From assembly GCA_029465975.1 (NCBI GenBank), contig CM055730.1, forward strand, positions 20,522,759-20,586,758: a stretch of DNA of 64,000 bases, read 5' to 3'. The stretch's first letter is position 1, and the number at the start of each line of letters is the position of its first letter. Positions 1 to 11,200 of the stretch are shown here, one piece after another. This DNA is from Dallia pectoralis (taxonomy: Eukaryota; Chordata; Actinopteri; Esociformes; Umbridae). The position numbers and the translations under genes were made by a program. The notes below the pieces were generated by a model. It searched no databases, was not told the origin of the DNA, and saw only the letters and a list, made by a program, of their open reading frames with translations.

Positions 1-806
1 GCTGTAGTGATTTAGGAAAACCGACCTGGTCCTCAGAGACACCTGGTCTCCCCTGTCACTGCCCGTTTTTCGCTCCACACCTCACTCTCTGAGCTCTCCC
101 GGCTATTTCCTTCCTTCCGGCTGTCACGCAAGCTGATCTCTAGTCAGTTTACCGCTGAGCGGCCTATATGACGAGGGCACGCATGACGGCGGTGCATGGC
201 GGCCGCTCGTTCACATGTCTCTACCGATCGGTGCGTCGACCCTAAGGTCCATGCTGTGTTTGTCTTGTGTTTCCTCCTTCAAGGAGCTGGTTATTCAGGG
301 GGCCAGTAGTAGTAGGCCGATAGTTGAGTCCGGCCAACCACAGCTCTCGCCCGGGGTTTTCACCATGACGATGGAACCGCCCTACCCAGGTGTCTCCTTC
401 TTTATGTCCCTCTGCTCTATGTGGCTCTCCTTCACAATAAAAGTCTGCAGGATGATTCAATGGGATGGTTGTAATGTAAGATCGCCTATACTGGCGCTGT
501 ACAGGCCACATAATACAAATGAGAATATGTTGGTTTGAGAATACTGTGTGTATTTTTCGACCTTCGACATAGTAAAATACCTTCTGCCCTTAATGGATGG
601 TTTACACAGGCTCTACGTTGAAATGTGAGGTTACCATTCATTTAAAAAGGGTTGTTTCTGTGTTATATTCCAAATCTGATGATGTTCCTGTGTCCTCTGA
701 GAGGGCAGCTTCCTGCTCAGCATTACAGAACAGTTGTTGTGACGATCTTTTATCTTCTTAATATCACACAAAGTTTGACTGTGTGCTATTTGTCCCGGTC
801 TCTCAG
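1..806. other. intron sequence upstream of exon 1
   Basis: No coding exon is recognised. The short open frames at 215-538 and 631-873 have no family resemblance. The stretch ends in the pyrimidine-rich acceptor of exon 1 (tctcag at 801-806). Confidence 0.5.
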
Positions 807-893
807 AGGTTGTGGAGAAAACGTCTCCTCCAGCTCCTGCCCTCGTCCTCCCCTCTAACGCGGGCCAGGACATTGCCCCAACTCAGTCAGAAG
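807..893 (+). CDS. ltbp1: ltbp1 exon 1 of window: Pro-rich linker before the cbEGF array
   Basis: This 87-nt phase 1-1 exon encodes VVEKTSPPAPALVLP followed by a short stretch ending IAPTQSE. Human LTBP1, as I recall it, has EKTSPP and IAPTQ in the linker immediately before its first cbEGF of the long array, so a short exon that no ORF length test would find can be assigned. Acceptor is tctcag|AG and donor is GAAG|gtaaga, close to consensus. The split codon with exon 2 gives Glu, joining QSE to EVDEC. The linker has no cysteine and is expected to be flexible. Confidence 0.88.
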
Positions 894-3072
894 GTAAGAG
901 CTCTTCTTCGACCACGACGGCAACACTGTAATGCCGCGACATTTGGACAGCTTGGTGGACAAGTCAAAGTGTTATGGATAATAGACCTTCTTTTTAGCCC
1001 CTTCTACATTCCTGAGCTAGTGTTAAAAAGCATAAATGAATAGATGCCCTTAATAGGATGAATGTCTAGTTCATAAATATAAATATACAATTTTATCTCC
1101 CACAACATCCATTATCTGACCAAGGAGGCATTTGACCTCCTCAAAGGTCAGGTGCAAAAATAGACTGATAAGAGGAATTTGTGCAGACTGGAAATATGGA
1201 GCTTTCTAACTCTCTGACCTCCTGCCATTGTCCTTGGGGTTCTACCATTCTGGGAATATTCTGGGCTCTTCTATATTTAGGAATCGCGTGTTTCTGCTAA
1301 GGGTCTGGGGCAACATGAAGTCCTTCTTAACATCCGTATGGCTTGAAATCACTGAGGGCTTTTTCTTTCTCTGCTGACCCTGAAGAGAAATATAGTTAAC
1401 CCTGTATTGTTTTGCGATGCGGCCATTTTAGCCATTGTTGCCGTGGTTCTTCCAATGACACGGGCAGAGCTGGTAGGGCCAGTGATTGGTGCCATCGCTA
1501 GGCAACCACTTGTGTGAAACGCACCTGTTTTTATTTTGATATCCTGACCGAGGAAGAGGCTGAAATTCAGGGAACCAATGTGGAGGGCAGGGAGTGAGAC
1601 GAGCTAGTTCCAGGTCCACAAAAACCTCCTGGACCAATCAGGGAACCGCATGGGTATTTTTAGGGTTCTTTTTGCCCGGCGGATATCCAAACCCCCGGAC
1701 CTCTCTGCTCTTAGCGTTTTATGTCCTGGTGTCCTGGAAAGGTGACACCATATTACGAGACCACAGAAATGTTACAGGGTGTCCTGATGACAGACACACA
1801 GTAAAATGGGTGGCATAATTACCTCAATCTTTTTTTAATCCTCCTGTTGTCCTGGCTGTGATTAGACTTTTCCCTCTCTGTCTCAACACATGCGATCACT
1901 TTTTAAACCGAAGTACTTAATCTATAAAACGACAAGTCGAGTTTACCATGGCACAGATTGTTGTAAGATGTGAAGTTAAAGCATTCTGGACCTTAATACG
2001 TTTAATTAAGTTGTCAATCAATCACTGTAGGCATTCTGTTTTACTGTTACATTTTTGAAACATGGAAAAACATTACGCTCGTTCAAGCAGCATGACAAAA
2101 AATCCTTTTGTGGAAAGAAACCTTGAGAGGAACATCATTTAACCGTGGAATCTCCCTATGATGGGCTTAGAATGATCTCCTCTCTTACTTGTATGTAGGT
2201 TAAGTCACCACTTGTAGCATATTTGTAGAATTAAACTTAACCTGCTAAAGTTCTGCAGTATTAATTCAACTCATTCGTTTTCATAGGAGTCTGCTGAGCT
2301 CTGAAGAAGCCCAATCGTTAATAATCTTTCATCAGGGATGTATAATGTATTCTTAATGTTCCCACCAGTTGATATTTTGACTTTAATTTCCTAGTTACAC
2401 TGTAAATCTTTAAGTTATATTTTTTATAATGTGTTTTGAGAGAATGCCATGTGCTCAAACTGTACCAGACAATCTATCACTTCTCCTTTAATACCTCTTT
2501 CATTTTCTCTACTCATCTATTTATGAATTGCCCAACCTGGAAGTCATTGTGATTGGCCAGTTGTGCGGTTATGGCTATTTAATCTCTAGTCCTGTATCCC
2601 TATTGGTCCACTGGTGCAATACTGTATGTCTGCATTTCAGTGTCTGTTGATAAAAAAACACACAGTATGATTGACTCATTATGTTATGTGATTTGTCTAC
2701 CACCGACTTTATGTTGAGATTGTTTAGAGCGATGAAGGCGTACGTAGCCCGGTTAGTCACACACAAACACTTTTGCTGCCCTAAATGGGATGCTGATGAG
2801 GCTATTAGTTGAACAGAGGGAAGGCCATTTGGAGGAATGGTTTAGATCTGTTCAGGCTGACATATATTGATACTTTATATTCTCAGTTTGAGTAGCATGA
2901 GTTTCGATACATGATTTTGTTCAGTGTGCCTATTCAATATTCTGCATTGTCTCTCCCTAACCATAAACCAAACTCTAAACTTAACCCCGACCCTAAACCT
3001 AACCCTAAACTCTTTTTTTCTCTCTTTTTTTCACTCTAACCCAAACTTAAACGTTGTCTTTCTCTCGGACAG
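894..3072. other. intron 1
   Basis: Unique-looking AT-rich sequence with no recognised exon. Positions 2945-3010 are a short run of CCTAAA/CCCTAA-like words resembling degenerate telomere repeat, followed by a T/C-rich acceptor tract for exon 2. Nothing else is supported. Confidence 0.6.
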
Positions 3073-3198
3073 AGGTGGATGAGTGCCAGGTGAACCCTGA
3101 CCTCTGCGGTTCGGGGATCTGTTATAACACTGTGGAGGGATATACCTGCGTCTGTGACGATGGCTTCCTATTAGATGAGACACACAACATCTGTGCAG
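3073..3198 (+). CDS. ltbp1: ltbp1 exon 2: cbEGF domain
   Basis: This 126-nt phase 1-1 exon encodes one six-cysteine EGF module starting EVDECQVNPDLCG. It has the calcium-binding N-terminal E-V-D-E-C and the Asn/Asp hydroxylation consensus C-x-N-x4-Y-x-C-x-C (CYNTVEGYTCVC). Acceptor is ggacag|AG; donor is GCAG|gtgaga. It aligns with the first cbEGF after the linker in human LTBP1 (EINECTVNPDICG, from memory). The next mammalian cbEGF (starting DIDECTQ) has no counterpart before exon 3. Confidence 0.95.
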
Positions 3199-5446
3199 GT
3201 GAGAACAAGAGGTCAAAGGTCATCGATACATTAAGGTCATTGATACATTTACTCCGCCAATGGGGATGTAAATACACATATGATATGTAAAATGTTCACC
3301 AACTAGCTCTACAGTAATTTGGAGGCCTCGTGTCGTGTAACGCTGTACCTCGCAGAACGCTCTAAGCTACCCGTTCCCACTGAGGGCTCAAAAAACTACT
3401 AATATTTAGGCTAATTTCCTATTCATCCGTTTCGGACATACACTAGTCAACTCATGTTTTATTCAATCTGCACCACTGTGCCTCAATGGCTGCTGCAAAA
3501 CCACTCCCAGTAGCTTCCTGTAGGTGTGGCATCCCTACAACATGACAGATGAGGAAACCAGTTGTGTTGGTACAGCCATTTACACACACCACCCACTGCA
3601 CTCTGGGAAACGCAGACGCACCAAAAACAGCAGAAGACGCAATATGGGATGTGCAGCGGGGCAGCTCCCATTTGGATAGCCATTTGGGTGTTTTCATTTC
3701 TGTTGAAATCACTAGTTATTTCCCCAGTTGTCTTTGGTACAGTCCCTGGACATAGAGGATGTGTTTTAGTAGGTGACCGCAATTTGGGGCAATAGTCACC
3801 TCCTCTCCATCCTGGGTTATAAATACTAGGAACACTGTTATTAGTTGGTTTCTGGTGCTCCCACGCAGGTTCTCTCTTCCTCTGAATGTCACAGAGGCAA
3901 ACGACTGGGGATTATATTCCCATAACATCTGAGAATGAAATACGACGATGTCATTTATTTTGGTTAGCTGGGGATTTATAAGTGGATATGAGGAATGTAT
4001 TTATATTTAAGACGAGCACAATAACACAAAACTCAGAGGACAAACGCAACACATACTTAAATAAACATTGAGTGACTGGTTGTACAGTAATCCAATTAAA
4101 GGAACCAAACTAAAGTGTCTGACGTATTTACCAAGAGGCAACACAACATGACAAGTTCAAACAGAAGTAAAGTGTGCTCTCTATTGGCTAATTAGCATGT
4201 GGAGAGAGAAAAGAAAATGCTAGAGGACTTATCTTAGTTTGCATAATTATTTGCATAATCACACTGGTATGTGCCAGATTGTGGGGGTCAATCGAATAAT
4301 ATGCGTGCTCGCTGCCCAGAAACTTGATACAGTTTCGACACAATTGTCTTCGTACTCGCCAAGTAGTCTCCCATTTAAAATGTGGCGCACGCAACCGTGG
4401 TAGGTTGGCTCTGCAGCTGCCAATATCTGCACAAGAAAATAATCTATCGTCTCTAATCTTCTACATGTCCCACAGTAAGTGGGATTATGTAAATATGGCC
4501 TTTATAGTATATTTGTGCAACCTTTCCTGTCATTGTGTTGTTCACTCGTACACAGGGGAGCAATGTGAGGTTTTACCAGCATAGACACATACACATGACA
4601 TGGAATAGATACCACTGAATACTAAATAGTGTTGTCGATGTTAGTGTCAAAGTAACCAATGATTTGTGTATATTGCCTTTTATTTAACTAACATTTCTGG
4701 ACACTCCAGTAATGTTACAAAATGACCAGTAGCTTTGCAACCTTGAACATGGATTGATACATTTAGCTTCATCCACATTGGGGGATGTTTGGTTTCTATG
4801 GAGGGGAGTGGCTTCCTGGATACGGAGATGAGGAGGTTTTTGGTATCCCACAGATGCCAATTAGATTCCATGTTTCCTTCCTCGTCGGCTCTGTGTTTGG
4901 TAATGTCCCACAGGAAGGACATTTCACTTCATGCTGGCTCTGATCCTAAGCTACGAGGACATAAAGCAGAGATGGACCGAGCGTGATTCAGCAATGTCCA
5001 TGTTATTCAGTTAACGTCAGGACAGGGCGTCTTAAGGCTCTCCTGGGGCTCTATGGTGTCGCCCTGTCTAAAGAGTTGGAATCACACTGTTCAGTTAGGA
5101 GGAAATTAAAATCTGCCACAGATTTATTAAAAGATTAAGAGATTTGTCTTTAGCTGGAAATGTTGCTGGTTGTGTTGATATTGGACGGATTACTGTTGTG
5201 CATGTTTGCAAAACATAATTGACACAGGACCTGAAACTACTTTTCCACATCACAGTATAGGATAGCGTTATACGTATTAAAGGATGGTGCTTAAGTTGTT
5301 TTGACTCAGATGAGTACAATTATTATTTTTTAAATACTCTTGTATTACCTGTCCACCCGTTCTCTAATATATATCTCTCTCTCTCAACCTTCTTGCTCTC
5401 CCTCACTTCTTTTCCTTTATTCTCCCACTTGATATCCCTTCTTCAG
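3199..5446. other. intron 2
   Basis: I scanned it for D-[VI]-[DN]-E-C coding words next to an acceptor because mammalian LTBP1 has one more cbEGF here; none was found. Short open frames (for example 3452-3782, both strands) look random. The 3' end is a CT-rich tract from about 5370. Confidence 0.6.
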
Positions 5447-5572
5447 ATATAAACGAGTGTTTGAACCCCAACACTTGTTCTGACGATGGTTTCTGCATCA
5501 ACAAAAACGGTTCCTACATCTGTCACCACTGTGACCCGGGATTCAGAATGACTCCAACTGGCCAGTGTGAAG
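5447..5572 (+). CDS. ltbp1: ltbp1 exon 3: cbEGF domain with C-x-x-C spacing
   Basis: A 126-nt phase 1-1 exon encoding DINECLNPNTCSDDGFC and the rest of a six-cysteine cbEGF. The fourth and fifth cysteines are separated by two residues (YICHHCDPGF) instead of one. The same insertion occurs in the human LTBP1 domain with RCEYCDSGYRMT, which also shares the downstream RMT, and this supports one-to-one orthology. Acceptor cttcag|AT, donor GAAG|gtaggg. Confidence 0.95.
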
Positions 5573-5754
5573 GTAGGGGACATGCTATGTGCACAGGCTT
5601 TACCCTCATGGACAGAAGTATTAGAAGAGTATATGTATATACATTAATCACAGTTTAACCCCTGTGGTGTTCTGTTTGTCTCCCTTTCCCTCCCACTTTG
5701 TATCTTTTTAATTCCTCCCATCTCTATACTTTACTGATCTCACTATGTCTCACT

Positions 5755-5970
5755 GGCTGTCACTCTGTGGTTCTCTGTCTCTGTCTGTGGTTCTCTGTTT
5801 CTGTCACTGTCTGTTGTTCTCTGTCTTTGTCTCTGTCTGTTGTTATCTGTTACTGTCTGTTGTTATCTGTTACTGTCTGTGGTTCTCTGTCTTTGTCTCT
5901 GTCTGTTGTTATCTGTTACTGTCTGTTGTTCTCTGTCTTTTGTTTTCTGTCTCTGTTTCTCTTCTCTCAG
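5755..5970 (+). repeat. CT/GT-rich tandem repeat forming the acceptor tract of exon 4
   Basis: Irregular tandem copies of words such as ctgtctgttgttatctgtta and ctctgtctttgtctctgtct run directly into the acceptor cttctctcag at 5961-5970. The repeat makes up the whole polypyrimidine tract. Confidence 0.85.
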
Positions 5971-6090
5971 ATATAAATGAGTGTCTGGACTTGACTGTGT
6001 GTCAGTCTGGCATGTGCGTCAACTTCCCAGGCTCGTATGACTGCACTCCGTGTCCAGATGGATTCTATGGCCAGGGAGAACAATGTGTCG
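5971..6090 (+). CDS. ltbp1: ltbp1 exon 4: cbEGF domain with C-x-x-C spacing
   Basis: A 120-nt phase 1-1 exon encoding DINECLDLTVCQSGMC and a six-cysteine cbEGF with CTPC spacing between Cys4 and Cys5, matching the VPC-type module that follows exon 3's counterpart in human LTBP1. The donor is GTCG|gtaggt. This donor is the first base of a 50-bp minisatellite unit, so eight further copies of the same donor follow in the intron. Confidence 0.95.
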
Positions 6091-6520
6091 GTAGGTCTGC
6101 CTACTCCCTCCATTACAATTACTCCATTACACCTGGACTGGTAGGTCTGCCTACTCCCTCCATTACAATTACTCCATTACACCTGGACTGGTAGGTCTGC
6201 CTACTCCCTCCATTACAATTACTCCATTACACCTGGACTGGTAGGTCTGCCTACTCCCTCCATTACAATTACTCCATTACACCTGGACTGGTAGGTCTGC
6301 CTACTCCCTCCATTACAATTACTCCATTACACCTGGACTGGTAGGTCTGCCTACTCCCTCCATTACAATTACTCCATTACACCTGGACTGGTAGGTCTGC
6401 CTACTCCCTCCATTACAATTACTCCATTACACCTGGACTGGTAGGTCTGCCTACTCCCTCCATTACAATTACTCCATTACACCTGGACTGGTAGGTCTGC
6501 CTACTCCCTGCATTACTATG
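6091..6520 (+). repeat. 50-bp minisatellite starting exactly at the exon 4 donor
   Basis: The unit begins gtaggtctgcctactccctc and ends acctggactg. Unit starts are spaced exactly 50 bp (6091, 6141 ... 6491), giving eight full copies and a partial ninth, nearly identical. Each start recreates a gtaggt donor preceded by ctg. Reading on from exon 4 meets TAG at 6192-6194, so use of a later donor would not be productive. Confidence 0.95.
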
Positions 6521-6529
6521 CCGCCCTTA

Positions 6530-6814
6530 AGCCTGTTTTATGCTTCTGCGTCGAATCGACGGCATACCCTCGCAGACCCCTCTGCGTCGACGCGAACCCC
6601 TCTCTGACCCCTACGCCGTAGCTCGACGTGCACCTCCAAAAAATTGTAACTACGCATCGAGGCGACGCAGACCACAAGGGCTGTGATTGGTCAGATTATA
6701 CATCTGGCGGTGAAATGCAACGCAACCCGACGCAGAACCATAAAACGGCCACGACGCCGTAGGAGTAACGGCGTAGCTACGCCGTGGAGTTGACGCAGAA
6801 GCATAATGAGGCCT
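6530..6814. mobile_element. MITE with inverted termini and TTA duplication (PIF/Harbinger-like)
   Basis: The left end (ttatgcttctgcgtcga) and the reverse complement of the right end (ttatgcttctgcgtcaa) form terminal inverted repeats. The 285-bp interior is GC-rich with further inverted gacgcag/ctgcgtc words and has no coding capacity. TTA flanks both ends (6527-6529 and 6815-6817), fitting the TWA target duplication of PIF/Harbinger elements. The class call is inference from the TSD; the inverted-repeat structure is seen directly. Confidence 0.7.
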
Positions 6815-8006
6815 TTAGTTACAACCCGAGGCTAGGTACCGTTTTTCACTGATGTTTAATGCAACTTCATCCATTCACATCAACACCGTAGAACAGTTTG
6901 ATCTGCTGCATCTAAGAACGGGGTTTGTTTCTTGACATTCTTATCGTGATGACATAATATCGAAAATAAACACTTGTAACTTTTTTAAGAGGATTACCGG
7001 TACTCTTTCTCGCTCTCTTCTTTCAGACGAGAACCCGGAAGTGCCATGTCTATAAGCACGATGGGAATAAATAAAATATACCTTAAACTTCTAGGAAATC
7101 AAAATCTTGATCAAATAAATGACAGTTATGTAAATAAATAAAAATACATATTACGCAATATATGTAAAAATCTATATAGAATATAATGCTGCAGCCACCA
7201 CTTATAATTCATTCACAAGATCTGAATGTGAAATAGCTGGCCGGGTTCTTCGACACTGAGTGAGGTGCTGAAAGTGTTATACATACGCTCTGGGATGCAT
7301 GTTTTGAGGACAAATATGTTGTATGTATTCATGCCAATCTCATATCTCTGTACATTTAGTATAATTCCCCCCATTAAAACACATCATAATATCAAATGTA
7401 ATTTATTTTTAGTTTGAACACAGGAAGTCGTCTAATATTTTTAAAACAACCATATGCATTTCAAATTTCCCCAGAAGTTTAAGTTTTAGAAATCATCGGC
7501 AGCTCAGATATCCTTTCCGGAGGCTGCGTTTGGCATTATGGTTTTAGTGAGTTATATTCACACCGTATTCTGACCCTTACCAGCCACAGAGGTTAGAGAC
7601 TGTGTGGGTGAAGACAGGAAATCATTACTCAACGTGACACCGCCCATAAAGGCCTTTACAGCAGCAGGTGTCTCAGTGCTGGTCGCAGTCTTTCTCGGGG
7701 TTTGGTCAACTGTCAGTGTGTCTGGATCGGTGGTGTTACTTCCTGTCCAAGATCAACCGGGTTGTTTACACACACACGGCACGGGCCAGTTGAGGTGCCT
7801 CGAGGCCAACGAAGGTTGGCTCAAACATTGGTTTCGATGTCCACCAAACGCAATGTGAAACGTTCAACAATTCTCGCGTGCTGTCGTTTATCTTTCCAAT
7901 ATTGCATCCAACATGCCGGCGTGTTCGGAAATTCGAGATATCGAAACACATTGTACAAATCGTTGACAGTATTTGAAATCATTTTGTTCGTATTCACTCT
8001 GCCCAG
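6815..8006. other. remainder of intron 4
   Basis: AT-rich sequence with no recognised exon or element. The open frames at 7604-7858 and 7702-8088 are not supported as genes; the latter merely overlaps exon 5 in the wrong frame. Confidence 0.55.
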
Positions 8007-8129
8007 ATGTAGACGAATGCCTGGACCCGTCCACGTGTGCCAATGGGAAGTGCTCCAACAGGGAGGGGAACTTTATCTGCTCGTGTAACAACGGATTTAC
8101 GCTCAGCTTAGACGGACAGTCATGCCAAG
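8007..8129 (+). CDS. ltbp1: ltbp1 exon 5: cbEGF domain
   Basis: A 123-nt phase 1-1 exon, DVDECLDPSTCANGKCSN and onward, with six cysteines and C-x-N-x4-F-x-C-x-C (CSNREGNFICSC). It corresponds to the human LTBP1 domain DVDECLEPNVCANGDCSN. Acceptor gcccag|AT; donor CAAG|gtaact. Confidence 0.95.
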
Positions 8130-8920
8130 GTAACTCCACAATCCTTCTCTCTATCTAGTGCTATACGGTTTTACGTGTGTCTTTTAAATAACAAAACTAA
8201 ACTACCATGTCCATCGACGATAATTCAAACTCTATGATGTGCCTGCTTGGAGAGAATCCACTATTACTAATAGTATTAGTCCAAACTGAATTAGCCAGTG
8301 GTTAGAATCTTCTAGAAGACTCTTAAATATAAAAACATAAACAGCATAATAGCGGCAAAGAGTAAACACTGTGAAAGTATGTATATACTACCTCATAATC
8401 ATACAGTTATTGGGGCCCTGTTTGTACATGTAATGAATGACGCTTTCTGTCTTAGACTTTAAGTTTACCACTGCAATTCACTTTTCCCATAGTCCTTTGC
8501 CAGCTGCATTGTGCCGTGCTTAAGATGGAGGCCTTGTAGCGCACATTAATAAATCATTCAGGACCTGCCAGAGGGCTCAATCTTTGGTCCTGCTTTATAA
8601 ATTATGGAATTTCAATAATCACTGAGGGCTGTTTGGGGCAAAGAAAGTATATGAAACACCAAACCAACCCACTCCAGTTATGGTATATCAATATCTTTCG
8701 CCCAATATGCCGCGTCAATATGTCTCTGTTTACCTCATCTTACTAACCCTCTGGCAGCTGAAATGAGAAGAATCCTTTTCTCTCAGGTACCTGGCCGGGG
8801 GAGTGTTGGTGTTTTTTTTTTATTCAAGGTGTGAAAATAGTTTCGGCATAAAAGGTTTAGTAAATTAGTACGGTGACACAACTTTATTGTCTGCATCATG
8901 TCTGCAGCAGTGGTTTGCTG
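8130..8920. other. intron 5, unique part
   Basis: No exon or element recognised. It leads into the pyrimidine-rich minisatellite before exon 6. Confidence 0.5.
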
Positions 8921-8924
8921 AATA

Positions 8925-9460
8925 TGCAAAAGGTTTTCTTTTGTTTGGTGGTTTTCTACTGTATGATGGATTTTTACTGTTTGGTGGTTTTCTACTGTTT
9001 GAAGGTTTTCTACTGTTTGATGTTTTTTTACTGTATGATGGTTTTCAACTGTTTGGTGGTTTTCTATTGTTTGAAGGTTTTCTACTGTTTGATGGTTTTC
9101 TACTGTTTTTTTTTTACTGTATGATGGTTTTCAACTGTTTGGTGGTTTTCTATTGTTTGATGGTTTTCTACTGTTTGATGGTTTTCTACTGTTTGATGGT
9201 TTTCTACTGTATGATGGTTTTCTACTGTTTGGTGGTTTTTTACTGTATGATGGTTTTCTACTGTTTGATGGTTTTCTACTGTTTGATGGTTTTCTACTGT
9301 TTGATGGTTTTCTACTGTTTGATGGTTTTCTACTGTATGATGGTTTTCTACTGTTTGGTGGTTTTTTACTGTATGATGGTTTTCTACTGTTTGGTGGTTT
9401 TTTACTGTATGATGGTTTTCAACTGTATGATGGTTTTCAACTGTATGATAGATTGTTGCT
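8925..9460 (+). repeat. 18-bp minisatellite upstream of exon 6
   Basis: About 29 copies of the 18-bp unit gatggttttctactgttt, with variants carrying ggtgg or gtatg. It ends about 20 bp before the exon 6 acceptor and supplies a long T-rich tract. Its period gives open frames in several phases, none a gene. A sister array with gtactg instead of ctactg precedes exon 7. Confidence 0.93.
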
Positions 9461-9477
9461 TTTGTATTGTTCTCCAG

Positions 9478-9600
9478 ATGTGGATGAATGTCAGGATGAT
9501 CTCGTGTGTACTAACGGCCACTGCCAGAACACTCAGGGCTCCTTCAATTGTACCTGTGGGCTCGGCTTCACGCTCTCTCTGACAGGGGACCAGTGCCATG
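9478..9600 (+). CDS. ltbp1: ltbp1 exon 6: cbEGF domain (duplicate pair member)
   Basis: A 123-nt phase 1-1 exon encoding DVDECQDDLVCTNGHCQN through TGDQCH. By eye it differs from exon 7 at about 15 of 123 positions. It carries an N-C-T glycosylation sequon (FNCTC) that exon 7 lacks. Acceptor gttctccag|AT, donor CATG|gtaagt. Nearest human counterpart is the DIDECQQGNLC module. Flanking intron sequence is also shared with exon 7, pointing to recent duplication or conversion. Confidence 0.95.
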
Positions 9601-10320
9601 GTAAGTTTCTCACTGCTTTTTTATGTGACCCCACATTAATGCACAAGGGCAGCAATGACTAGACCGTCTGATCCGAAACCCACAGAAGGTCCACATAACG
9701 ATTACTGGATGAGTGTGTCACAACACACAGTGCACCCTACTGCATATGGGGCTGCGTGCCGGCAGACTGGTCAGTGCCCATGATCTCTGTCCACTGTCAA
9801 AAGTGTCTACAATGGGCACACGAGTGCCAAAAATGGACCCAGGTGTACAGTGCGTGATGCTCGGAGCAATGTTCTACTGGCAAGCCTGCCGTGCCAGGGT
9901 GTGACAATAAGATGGGGCACAAAGCAGCACACAGCCTACATTATATAGGGAACAATTCTTTTGGATACTTTCTGGCTCAACAGTGACACTTTTAAAACCA
10001 GTGGCCAAAAGTCACGGTCTGCATCTTTAACTTCGTGTTTGAACAGAGTATTTGCTTGTGAATCACATCAATAATATTGTTTATGTGAATACCTTTTTGC
10101 AATATTCCCCTCTGTTGAAAAACAGAGGAGTGGTTTAACTAAAGGAGCTGTAGGCCAGATTCTAACATATGCTACAGCAGTACATGTTCACTGGAGGCTG
10201 TAAAACACTCATTATCAGTCAATCTATAGTAAAAATATTTCAGTATACAAATGTATTTCTAATGCTTTCTTATGATTGTTCACCTTTGTGTGTTCAGGTT
10301 TGTGTAAAACTTTTCTGGTT
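9601..10320 (+). mobile_element. intron 6 with Tc1-like transposase relic
   Basis: Sequence around 9690-9870 resembles the central part of a fish Tc1-like transposase gene (ggggctgcgtgccggcagac, then a caatgggcacacgag-type block), with stops and deletions. The block near 9865-9960 (gcaagcctgccgtgccaggg and on) reappears after exon 7. The element is non-functional. Family assignment is by recalled similarity. Confidence 0.55.
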
Positions 10321-10321
10321 T

Positions 10322-10535
10322 TCTGTTTGATAGTTTTGTATTGTGTCATGGTTTTCTTTTGTTTGATGGTTTTGTATTGTTTGATGGTTTTGTATTGTTT
10401 GATGGTTTTGTACTGTTTGATGGTTTTGTACTGTTTGATGGTTTTGTATTGTTTGATGGTTTTGTACTGTTTGATGGTTTTGTACTGTTTGATGGTTTTG
10501 TATTGTTTGATGGTTTTATAATGTTTGATGCTTTT
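10322..10535 (+). repeat. 18-bp minisatellite upstream of exon 7
   Basis: About 12 copies of gatggttttgtactgttt or gtattg variants, abutting the exon 7 acceptor. The array is homologous to the one before exon 6 but shorter, consistent with duplication of the whole exon-plus-intron segment. Confidence 0.93.
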
Positions 10536-10549
10536 GTAATGTGCTCCAG

Positions 10550-10672
10550 ATGTGGACGAATGTCAGGATGACCTGGTGTGTACTGAGGGCCACTGCCAGA
10601 ACAATGAGGGCTCCTTCGTCTGTATCTGTGAGCTCGGCTTCACGCCCTCCCCGACAGGGGACCAGTGCCATG
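10550..10672 (+). CDS. ltbp1: ltbp1 exon 7: cbEGF domain (duplicate pair member)
   Basis: A 123-nt phase 1-1 exon encoding DVDECQDDLVCTEGHCQN through TGDQCH, with six cysteines. It shares length, boundaries (gtgctccag|AT and CATG|gtaagt) and about 88% of bases with exon 6. Differences cluster in the middle (FVCICE versus FNCTCG). Both copies are open, so the mature protein is predicted to carry two near-identical adjacent cbEGFs. Confidence 0.95.
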
Positions 10673-11200
10673 GTAAGTTTCTCACTGCTCTGTTACAACC
10701 ACACTTTGTCATTTACTAGCGTGACGTCTTGTGCATCATGTACGGGTCACAGGGTGACAGTAGGCCGTAACTGGGCCAACTGTGTCAGAGCAACTATTTA
10801 ACGGCAACGCTCGTGGGGAGCTCCCGGTCAGCAGTGGTGCGTACCAACTGACAGGGGTCCCAGAAGGGACAAACTGGTGACATGGTGTTGACCGCCCAAG
10901 CCTCATTAATGTGCTAGGGCAACAAAGGTCTGGTCCGAACCCACAGAAGGTCTACTAGTGGACAAGTCACATAAACTGTTTATGACGTTTCACCCGGGGA
11001 AATGATGGCACCAGGATCCACAGTGGGAAGACAACAAGTCAGTGGAGGAGTGTGCAGCTATGGGCAATGTTCTGCTGGCAAGCCTGCCGTGCCAGGGTGT
11101 GAAAATAACTTGTGCACAAAGCAGCACACAGCCTACATGACATAGGGCACAATTATTTGGGGCACTCTTTTTAAACTAGTGGCCAAAAATATGGACTGCA
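10673..11200 (+). mobile_element. intron 7 proximal part, second copy of the Tc1-bearing duplicated segment
   Basis: Starts like intron 6 (gtaagtttctcactgct), then retains different internal pieces of the same Tc1-like element, including caaaggtctggtccgaaccc near 10923 and gcaccaggatccacagtggg near 11010. It rejoins intron 6 homology at gcaagcctgccgtgccaggg (11078). The two introns therefore suffered different deletions after duplication. Confidence 0.6.

Noticed and set aside
2945..3010. Interstitial telomere repeat
   Set aside because: Only irregular CCTAAA/CCCTAA words over about 60 bp, not a TTAGGG-type array.
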